Source of the DNA: Spirochaetales bacterium
Lineage (GTDB): Bacteria > Spirochaetota > GWE2-31-10 > MWDO01
Assembly (NCBI GenBank): GCA_017540815.1
Contig: JAFYAI010000132.1
Location: forward strand, 1 to 51,620
Length of the DNA: 51,620 nt
Direction: 5' to 3'
This document shows, piece by piece, positions 17,728-25,046 of this stretch. The notes beneath the pieces were generated by a model that saw only the letters and a program-made list of their open reading frames with translations, was not told where the DNA came from and made no database searches. Made by a program: the position numbers and the translations under genes. How positions within the stretch are numbered: the stretch's first letter is position 1; each line of letters starts with the position of its first letter.

Positions 17728-19711
17728 GATATACCCAGGGGGTGTAATTACTGATTATATACTGACTTGTGATTTCTTTTTCTTTCTGTTCTACTGCGGA
17801 TAAAATGTGTTGTTTTTCTGATTTTGGAATAATCTTAACGCTTTTAACCGCAACACAATAATAACTTGATGCACCAAATTCTTTTTTTTCTATGTCATAA
17901 TCTAAAAGCCTTTCTTGCAGTTTCTTGGCAGTCAATATTTGAACCTCATTTTTAATATCACCAACAATTACTTTATCAGTATCAGAACGACCTATAAATT
18001 TAGTACAATCAAAAAGTTCAGGATTGATATAGTATTGCTTAAAATCTGATTTCTGAGTATTATAAAAATAAAATAAAAACTCATCCTTCCCATTTTGACA
18101 TCTTTCATTAATCTTATTAAAATAATCAGTTCTAATAAATCCAACCATAACCGGTTCATACTGTTGATTTAGAATTAAAGATTCATTGGATTTATTCAAA
18201 TATGTATAATTAATTTCTTGCACATCATATAATTTATCTTCACACAAATGTCCATTCAAATATTTCTTAAAAATATAATCAGGATCAAGTTTAATAACCT
18301 GTATCGGTGCCAACAGCTTAAACCCATAAGACTGCATCAAATCAAACTGAACTGCACCTACACATTCAATAGGTTGTTCTTTATTATCACATTCGGAAAG
18401 AAGTTTCGGAAATAAAAACGCATTGCCTATTTTATCAAACTTGTATTCACTGACAAACTCCGTAAAAGCCTTTTGATAAGCAAACTGCTTTACAACATCT
18501 TGAATACCCGGCTTATTCTCACTTAGAATATAATACTTCCCGTCAAGAATAAAGAAAGTATTATTATGAATAGAAATAATATCCGGTTCTAATGTTTTAT
18601 CAGAATCAAACACATCATTATTAATTGACCAGCGTGCTTTCTCAATCAAATCACAAAGAGTGGAATTATCATTATGCTTGTTTATATTTTTATCAAGTTT
18701 ATTGATATTCTTTAACTGCATTATTGACACATTCTTCACATCATTAAACACATCCGCACAAGCCTTTTCCCAAACAAGATTGAATGCATTTGTGCCGTAT
18801 AAACTGAAAGAAACATCTGACATATTAGAATGTTGTTCAGAAATATAAGTATAAAGAGTTTTCAAAAGATTTTGTTTCTTCGTTACAAATTGATTTTTTA
18901 ATTCGCATTCTAAACGATATTTTATATAGTCGGTATCACCAAAATCATCAAGACTTTGATCTGTAAGTTCCACCTTAGGCAAATCAAATAAATCAAGCAA
19001 TCGTCCTTTGTCCAAATTCCGTGAGCATTCACTAATAATTGCACCATGCAAACGACGAATATAATCAAGATCATTTTCTGTATTATCACGAGTGTAAATA
19101 TCAAGATAATACGGTGTATTGTTTTTTATAAATGCAAAAGATTCATTGATAGTTTTATCCCAAAGGATTTCTCCATCGCCATTCAGCTCAATAATGTCAT
19201 GCTGATTGGAATACAAATCATTTTCAAAATAATCAAGTATAATATGAAGTGAGATTTCCAATCTGTTAAACTGCTTATTTCCTGTATCTCCATCATAAAG
19301 ATAAACAAGCTGTTCTTTCTGATTGTATTTTTCAATTACTTTTATAATGTTTTGACATTCTTGAAATAAATCATCTCTGTCATTATCGTTATTATATTTA
19401 TCAATATACTTTGGATAACAAAAAAGAACAACATCTTCCAAAAGTATAACACCAACAAAAGTAAATAAATAGACAAACTCATCAGAATCATCCGGTATTT
19501 CACCAACGATTATATCCTGATCAGACAAATCAGAGTATTCAGGTTTATTCTTACGAACTGTCTTTAAAACACTGTATTTCTTTAAAGTACTTATATCCTT
19601 CTTTGTCTTTTCCCTATCAAGAGAAAAACTTTTCATTAAATCAGAAAGCGAATAATGATGTCCTTCACGAAAAAAAGCGGTTTTAATATTATTTTTTGGT
19701 AATGGCTGCAT
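17681..19711 (-). CDS. LlaJI/McrC-type restriction subunit, C-terminus replaced by IS sequence
   Basis: The nuclease partner of the McrB-like protein. It has a PD-(D/E)xK centre: Asp377 in EPDIIS, and Asp390/Lys392 in ILDGKYY. The overall length and order (an N-terminal region with a short HTH-like helix pair, central McrC-like part, then the nuclease core) match LlaJI-type R proteins. The start is uncertain: an ATG at 19711, or a TTG at 19732 just after the McrB stop; neither has a clear ribosome-binding site, so coupling to mcrB is likely. The final 15 codons, from LNCPHNLG onward, are read out of the IS right end, which also supplies the stop. The native tail is lost, but the nuclease motifs are about 275 residues upstream of the join. 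Confidence 0.78.
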   Translation of the reverse strand: MQPLPKNNIKTAFFREGHHYSLSDLMKSFSLDREKTKKDISTLKKYSVLKTVRKNKPEYSDLSDQDIIVGEIPDDSDEFVYLFTFVGVILLEDVVLFCYPKYIDKYNNDNDRDDLFQECQNIIKVIEKYNQKEQLVYLYDGDTGNKQFNRLEISLHIILDYFENDLYSNQHDIIELNGDGEILWDKTINESFAFIKNNTPYYLDIYTRDNTENDLDYIRRLHGAIISECSRNLDKGRLLDLFDLPKVELTDQSLDDFGDTDYIKYRLECELKNQFVTKKQNLLKTLYTYISEQHSNMSDVSFSLYGTNAFNLVWEKACADVFNDVKNVSIMQLKNINKLDKNINKHNDNSTLCDLIEKARWSINNDVFDSDKTLEPDIISIHNNTFFILDGKYYILSENKPGIQDVVKQFAYQKAFTEFVSEYKFDKIGNAFLFPKLLSECDNKEQPIECVGAVQFDLMQSYGFKLLAPIQVIKLDPDYIFKKYLNGHLCEDKLYDVQEINYTYLNKSNESLILNQQYEPVMVGFIRTDYFNKINERCQNGKDEFLFYFYNTQKSDFKQYYINPELFDCTKFIGRSDTDKVIVGDIKNEVQILTAKKLQERLLDYDIEKKEFGASSYYCVAVKSVKIIPKSEKQHILSAVEQKEKEITSQYIISNYTPWVYLNCPHNLGQFMQQPH

Positions 19712-19738
19712 TTTATTCTTTATGACAATCAATCTTTA

Positions 19739-21652
19739 TTACGAGGTCTCAGAATTATCTGTTGTATTATCAGTACCTATTACAGTTTCTTTATCATTTC
19801 CATTAAATGTAAAAACATCCACTCCATCTTTATCAAACTTTTTACAAATTTCAGAAAAGATTTTTTTATCATTATTAATATTAAAAATCTGACCTACTTT
19901 CATTTTTGCAGCATCTTCAAACAGATACATCAAAACCTTGCTCTTAAATAACTTTACAAAATTGTCAGTATCATTCATCGCATTCTCTAATATTGACTTA
20001 CTTAAGAAGAAAGGTCCTAAAAGTTTATCTTCGTTTATACCAAGTGAAATTAATCTGTTATTGATAGCCTTGCGAAGATTATTCCATTTAACATTTTTTC
20101 CGTTTGGAATAGGAATTTCATAATCTTTTACTTTGTCCTCATTATCATCTATCCCGATATATTCAAACTCCCATCTTCGCTTGAATGCAGTATCCATCGG
20201 GAATACACCTTGATCGGCACTATTCATCGTCGCCCAAATGTACATATTGGAAGGAATGGAAAGTTCAGTTTCTTCAATTCCGTTCCTTTCGAGATATTTT
20301 TTAATATCCTCACTTGCGGTTATAGGATATTCACTTGTTCCATCTGATTTTCTATCTAGTAACTGAAACACATCTCCAAAAACGGCAGCAACATTTGCAC
20401 GATTAATTTCTTCAATAATCAGAAGAAAGTTTTGAGATGGATTATTTTTTGCAGCAACATAAACACGCATAAACGGACCTGGAACATATTCGTATTTTAT
20501 CTCAGAGTTAGAATTGGAAGAGAGATTAATAAATGGTCTAATAGCCTTACCGTGATTTTTCTCAACATCATTATCATTAGCAGCAGGTGTTCCGTCTGCC
20601 TTCCTTGTCTTAAAATCATCATCTGAATAAATACCCACCAACAACGGAAGTCGTGTTAAAGTATTGTTATCTTTAAACTTTTTATACAAGCTATCATATT
20701 TCTGTTGAGCAGACATATTTTGATTCTGCAATATTTGAAGGACTCGTTTTTGTTCATCATCAATAATCATATCAGTTGTACTACTTACAGGCTTATATGT
20801 TCCAACTAATTGAGCGTAACTGTAATTTGGATGGAATGTGACTCGTTCGAGATTAGTACCTTTTTTATTTGGTGGAGAAATGTTGTATCCTATCTCTTTT
20901 GCAGCACCACAACCAGACAAAATTTGGTCTTTAGGAAAATCATCTATTCCCAATTCTTGCTTTAAATCTTTATTATTATTCTTATGTATATACTCATCAA
21001 TAACATCATAATACTTGAAACCTAACATTGTAAAATAGGCACCTTTGCTCATACTATTATTATCTTTATTATATGATATGGCCTCCTTTTTTAAATTATC
21101 AAGCCTCAACAAAAATTTTGTTTCATTAAACATAAAATACTTTTCAGCGTCTATTGAAAGTCGATAACTTTTTCCTGTTCCCGGAGCACCGAAGATAATG
21201 CGGTTGTGGGGTTTGTCAATTTTTTCGGATTGTAGTTTAGCACCTTTATCTTCTATAAGAGAATGATTGGCTGAAGATATAATCTTCATATAAAGAGGAT
21301 ATTCTTCATCATCTTTAAGAATTACATTGAATTTGAATTTACTATTATTTTTGCCATCACTTTGTAAAATTAATAAATCATCAATTTCAATTTTTAAATC
21401 ATCTCGAATAAATGCTTTTAGTTCTCCATCGATACGAGATTCTGAACGAGCTGCATATAGTCGAGTTTGAATTTTTTTCCCTTCAAATGTTATATACTTT
21501 TCATTATTTGTTTCAAATGTAAACTCAATATTTCTATCTGCTTCGTTGTTTTGATAGTCAAATTTGAAAAAATCATACGAAGGTTCTTTTGGAAATGCAA
21601 TTTGTTTTCCATCGCGTAAATCTTGTGTAAATAGTTTCCGAATATATATCAT
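19739..21652 (-). CDS. McrB-like AAA+ GTPase subunit of a LlaJI-type restriction system
   Basis: The motor subunit that would load and activate the McrC-like nuclease using GTP. Residues 1-145 form a presumed DNA-recognition domain that I do not recognise. Walker A is GAPGTGKS (155-162). Then come a long insertion with VTFHPNYSYAQLVGTYKPV (sensor-like region typical of McrB), Walker B LLIIEEINRANVAAVFGD, and the McrB signature in the form TMNSADQGVFPMDTAFKRRWEF, with arginine fingers. The signature reads MNSADQ rather than the MNTADR of E. coli. The C-terminal ~90 residues are charged and variable. The gene lies 5 bp after the upstream methyltransferase and a few bp before the mcrC-like gene, in the classic B-then-C order. 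Confidence 0.88.
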   Translation of the reverse strand: MIYIRKLFTQDLRDGKQIAFPKEPSYDFFKFDYQNNEADRNIEFTFETNNEKYITFEGKKIQTRLYAARSESRIDGELKAFIRDDLKIEIDDLLILQSDGKNNSKFKFNVILKDDEEYPLYMKIISSANHSLIEDKGAKLQSEKIDKPHNRIIFGAPGTGKSYRLSIDAEKYFMFNETKFLLRLDNLKKEAISYNKDNNSMSKGAYFTMLGFKYYDVIDEYIHKNNNKDLKQELGIDDFPKDQILSGCGAAKEIGYNISPPNKKGTNLERVTFHPNYSYAQLVGTYKPVSSTTDMIIDDEQKRVLQILQNQNMSAQQKYDSLYKKFKDNNTLTRLPLLVGIYSDDDFKTRKADGTPAANDNDVEKNHGKAIRPFINLSSNSNSEIKYEYVPGPFMRVYVAAKNNPSQNFLLIIEEINRANVAAVFGDVFQLLDRKSDGTSEYPITASEDIKKYLERNGIEETELSIPSNMYIWATMNSADQGVFPMDTAFKRRWEFEYIGIDDNEDKVKDYEIPIPNGKNVKWNNLRKAINNRLISLGINEDKLLGPFFLSKSILENAMNDTDNFVKLFKSKVLMYLFEDAAKMKVGQIFNINNDKKIFSEICKKFDKDGVDVFTFNGNDKETVIGTDNTTDNSETS

Positions 21653-21657
21653 ATCTT

Positions 21658-22833
21658 CTACTCCTTTTTTAGATATTCCATAATACTTTCACCAATAGCT
21701 TTTCCCAAAAGTGGGGGGACAGCATTTCCGACTTGTACATAGGTTTCCTGTTGATTACCAACAAATTTAAAATCATCAGGGAAAGACTGTATTCTAGCTG
21801 CTTCTCTTACTGATAGAGTTCTATTTTCAGTAGGATGAATGTACATATAACCATCCATACCTATATGAGCTATAACAGTCCATGATGGTTCATTTTCAAC
21901 AAGCCGTTTCAACCTATCTCTAAAAATATCTTCCCGAAAAGGAAGAATTTGACGAATCTCTTTTGGTAAATCCATATAAATGTTACCTTGTTTCATATGT
22001 TGGAAAACTTGCTTTGCTCTTTTATTAGACATTCGGCATATATTATTCGCCACTGTACTCTTATTATTATGAGATCGCATTATTCTCTGATATTCGCTTA
22101 GATTATCAAATTTCGAATATTCAACTTCTGAAACTCGCCAATTATCTGTAATTTTTGGCAAATCCGAAATTGCATCACTGACAGAAACAAAGTGCTTTAA
22201 TCCCTTCTTATCATCTTGATCATAATAATGAGTTGGAAGAGGATATTCAAATTTCTTTAAGTTTTTTTTATGTGCTACAAGTATCATTCTTTTCCTTGTT
22301 TGCGGTACTCCATAATAAACAGCATTAAGAACCTGAACAGGTTTTATAACTTCATACAAACCACTTCCACCGTTTTCCTCTTTTCCTATGGATTCAATAA
22401 TTTCAACAGCGGTATTAAAAATCTTTCCTTTATACTTTGTAATGAAAGTTGGAACATTTTCAATAACAAAAATTTCTGGTCGAAAATAATCCACATATTT
22501 AAGATATTCTAGAAACAATTGATTTCTTGGATCTTCTTCTGTTGGTTTTCCTGTAACTGAACGGATTTTTGCATCACCGATAGTAGAAAAAGTAGGGCAT
22601 GGTGGTCCACCAATAATAACATCAACTTTTTTATTACCTATTATTTCAGAAAATTTCTCTGGCGATATTTCACGAATATCACAGCATATTGATTTAGAGT
22701 TTCTATGATTTAAAGCATGGGTTTTCACAATTACATCAACATTATCTATTCCTCCAATGCAATTAAAACCAGCCATTTCAAGACCTTTAGAAAATCCACC
22801 TGCACCACAAAACAAATCTATAAAATTATACAT
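21658..22833 (-). CDS. DNA cytosine-C5 methyltransferase (first of a tandem pair)
   Basis: A complete 391-residue Dcm-type enzyme. The AdoMet loop is FIDLFCGAGGFSKG (4-17); the catalytic Cys79 is in GGPPCPTFS; ENVP is motif VI; QTRKRMILV is motif VIII; motifs IX and X are VREAARIQSFPDDF and QVGNAVPPLL at the C-terminus. The variable target-recognition region lies between about residues 220 and 320. It starts two bases after the stop of the adjacent methyltransferase. LlaJI-type systems carry two C5 enzymes because the asymmetric target needs one for each strand; this tandem fits that pattern. The target sequence cannot be read from the protein. Confidence 0.93.
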   Translation of the reverse strand: MYNFIDLFCGAGGFSKGLEMAGFNCIGGIDNVDVIVKTHALNHRNSKSICCDIREISPEKFSEIIGNKKVDVIIGGPPCPTFSTIGDAKIRSVTGKPTEEDPRNQLFLEYLKYVDYFRPEIFVIENVPTFITKYKGKIFNTAVEIIESIGKEENGGSGLYEVIKPVQVLNAVYYGVPQTRKRMILVAHKKNLKKFEYPLPTHYYDQDDKKGLKHFVSVSDAISDLPKITDNWRVSEVEYSKFDNLSEYQRIMRSHNNKSTVANNICRMSNKRAKQVFQHMKQGNIYMDLPKEIRQILPFREDIFRDRLKRLVENEPSWTVIAHIGMDGYMYIHPTENRTLSVREAARIQSFPDDFKFVGNQQETYVQVGNAVPPLLGKAIGESIMEYLKKE

Positions 22834-22835
22834 AA

Positions 22836-24047
22836 TTATTTTTCTATCTCCTGCAAGAAACTTTTCAAAGCAATAGCAAATGCTTGAGCCATCAAAGGAG
22901 GAACAGCATTACCAACTTGTTTAAATTGTTCTGTCATTGAACCTTCAAAATAAAAATCATCTGGGAAAGATTGAACCCTTGCAGCCTCTCGAACAGTAAA
23001 AGATCTAGCTTGTTTTGAGTCAGGATGAATAAACAAATTTCCATCTTTATATAAATGTGCACAAATTGTCTTAGCAGGCTTATCCCACTCTTGAACAGTA
23101 TATCTATTTCCAAAATGTTTAGGATCATGATTTACTAAATCAGGTCTGACTTTTTGCAAATCCTTTAATTGCCAATTACCATGAGAACTTAGAATTCTAT
23201 ATCGTTCTTTATCTTTTTCATTATGAAATCTAGCTCTATGATTATATATACTTTCAAAAGTTTTATCTCTTATCATTGAAATATATTCATTACTATTCTG
23301 ATTATTTGTTAATGGACACACATCCGCCCCCTCACCAGCTTGTAGTGACGGCAAATCAGATATTGCATCACGAACAGTAACATAAGATGGTATTCCATCA
23401 TCAGGATTACTACTATGAGTTTTCACAATGTTCAAATATATTTCTTCTGGTTCTATTGCTAAATCATTCCTAACACCTATAAGAATAACCCTTTGACGTA
23501 TTTGAGGCACACCATAATCTGCGGCATTCAAAAGAATTATTTTAGGATTATCACAAACCTTATATGTTTTTCGCATTTCTGAAATGATTATATCAAATAT
23601 CTTATTCCCTGTAGGTTTAGCCGTAAGGAGTCCCCGCACATTTTCAAAAACAAAAAACTTTGGTTTAAAATGATTAAGAATCTGTAAATAGTTCTCAAAC
23701 AAATAATTTCTTGGATCATTTCTCATTGAATCAGGATCCTGAGCACGTCCTTGCGTTGAAAAAGCCTGACAAGGCGGTCCTCCAATAATAATATCAACCT
23801 TGTCCGTCAAACGAGATTCTATCTCATCAATTATACCAACTCTTGTAATATCATCACAAAGAACTGCTTTTTCAATTTCTTCATCGGTGTAATTGTAATG
23901 TTTCATCCTAGTACGAAGAGTTTTGCAAGCTATAGGATCTATTTCAAGGTGAAGTAAAGCATTATAACCTTCACGATAGAAACCTTCAGAAAGTCCTCCA
24001 CACCCTGCAAATAAATCTATGAAATTTAAGGATTCATCTTTATTCAT
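22836..24047 (-). CDS. DNA cytosine-C5 methyltransferase (second of a tandem pair)
   Basis: Another complete Dcm-type enzyme (about 403 residues from the ATG at 24047). Motif I is FIDLFAGCGGLSEG; the catalytic Cys (about residue 93) is in GGPPCQAFS; ENVRG is motif VI; QIRQRVILIG is motif VIII; VREAARVQSFPDDF and QVGNAVPPLM are motifs IX-X. The target-recognition part differs from that of its neighbour, as expected if each modifies a different strand or sequence. An in-frame TTG at 24062 is possible but lies inside the predicted -10 box (24062-24067), so the ATG is preferred. No ribosome-binding site is visible and the predicted leader is only about eight bases, so it may be translated nearly leaderless. 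Confidence 0.92.
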   Translation of the reverse strand: MNKDESLNFIDLFAGCGGLSEGFYREGYNALLHLEIDPIACKTLRTRMKHYNYTDEEIEKAVLCDDITRVGIIDEIESRLTDKVDIIIGGPPCQAFSTQGRAQDPDSMRNDPRNYLFENYLQILNHFKPKFFVFENVRGLLTAKPTGNKIFDIIISEMRKTYKVCDNPKIILLNAADYGVPQIRQRVILIGVRNDLAIEPEEIYLNIVKTHSSNPDDGIPSYVTVRDAISDLPSLQAGEGADVCPLTNNQNSNEYISMIRDKTFESIYNHRARFHNEKDKERYRILSSHGNWQLKDLQKVRPDLVNHDPKHFGNRYTVQEWDKPAKTICAHLYKDGNLFIHPDSKQARSFTVREAARVQSFPDDFYFEGSMTEQFKQVGNAVPPLMAQAFAIALKSFLQEIEK

Positions 24048-24061
24048 CTTATTACCCAACA

Positions 24062-24090
24062 AATATACTTTCTATATGATAAAATATCAA
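24062..24090 (-). promoter_or_regulatory. Predicted internal promoter of the M-M-mcrB-mcrC unit
   Basis: Read on the minus strand: TTGATA (24085-24090), 17 bp, TATATT (24062-24067). It lies in the 73-bp gap after the receiver-HEPN gene, the only sizeable gap in the island. It would let the restriction half be expressed separately from the double-GHKL half. The region is AT-rich, so chance matches are possible. Confidence 0.5.
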
Positions 24091-24120
24091 AGTATTAATT
24101 AATGATATTATGTCTTTCCA

Positions 24121-25044
24121 TTACAAATTTGTTTTTAGTTTTTCAAACATTTTATGATAACCAATAATATTTTTACGAATTTTATTTATATCATCAGAAG
24201 TGAATTCTTTTTCACCATTTTTTGTTATAAGAACTTCACTTCCATCTTCTTTTAGTTTTGTTCTACAATGTGCTAATTCATTTCTATTTTTAATAATTGC
24301 TTTATAATAATCATCTAAAAATTTATTAACATCAGGAATCGACTGTTTTTTTAATATATGATCTAATGCCCTTGCTGTTGTGTATGAATCAAAGTTCTGT
24401 TCAAAAACAACTTCAGAAATTGTTTTATTTTTCCATTGATGAATACATTTTTTATCACATTTTGACTGAGATGTATCTAAACTTCCTTTTAAATGTTCCT
24501 CGATTTTTCCAATGATATAATTTCGCAACTCTTGCTCGTTATCTACGCTTTTTTTACAATAATCAGCTACAATATTTTTCATTTTATCATCAAGTTCACT
24601 TACTTCGGACATTACGAGACCGCGAAGATTTGTTAAGTCATTTAACTTTTCTACTGTCAAATCAATAACAGATTTCATTTTTCCTTTTAATTCTTCATAG
24701 GCTTTATCTGAGGAAAGTCTCAAAAAAGAAATCCTATCAATCTCCATCTTCGGCAAATCCTGTTGTGCGGAATAAAATAAAACTTCTGAGTTTATATTAT
24801 TATTACGAATATCCCGAATAAATTGTTCTCCATTTTTACTTTCGTTTATATTAAAGTCAGAAAAAATAACATCCCACTTCTTTTTTTCTAGATTTTTTTT
24901 TGCATCTTCGATAGTTTCATACATATAAAGATGAGGAGAAAAAAAGAGTTCATCTAAATACTGCTCTAAATATTCATCTATTTCCAATGTTTGATATTCT
25001 TCAATTCTGTCATCAAGCCAAAGTATGTTATATTGTAACCCCAT
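24121..25044 (-). CDS. Receiver-like protein with C-terminal HEPN-like RNxxxH motif
   Basis: A 307-residue soluble protein. The first ~125 residues read like a two-component receiver: ILWLDD (acidic pair Asp11/Asp12), WDVIFSDFNI (phospho-acceptor candidate Asp63), EVLFYSA (Ser92), then ISFLRLSS where the usual Lys is replaced by Arg109 or shifted. The middle is helical and contains CDKKCIHQW, a possible metal or structural Cys pair. The end carries IIKNRNELAHCRTKL: Arg254-Asn-x3-His259 is the HEPN ribonuclease pattern, preceded by a long helix. It starts 2 bp after the double-GHKL gene, with AAGGAGA before the ATG, so the two are a pair. I infer a phospho-controlled RNase or effector; the nuclease role is unproven because some HEPN-like domains are inactive. 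Confidence 0.7.
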   Translation of the reverse strand: MGLQYNILWLDDRIEEYQTLEIDEYLEQYLDELFFSPHLYMYETIEDAKKNLEKKKWDVIFSDFNINESKNGEQFIRDIRNNNINSEVLFYSAQQDLPKMEIDRISFLRLSSDKAYEELKGKMKSVIDLTVEKLNDLTNLRGLVMSEVSELDDKMKNIVADYCKKSVDNEQELRNYIIGKIEEHLKGSLDTSQSKCDKKCIHQWKNKTISEVVFEQNFDSYTTARALDHILKKQSIPDVNKFLDDYYKAIIKNRNELAHCRTKLKEDGSEVLITKNGEKEFTSDDINKIRKNIIGYHKMFEKLKTNL

Positions 25045-25046
25045 AT

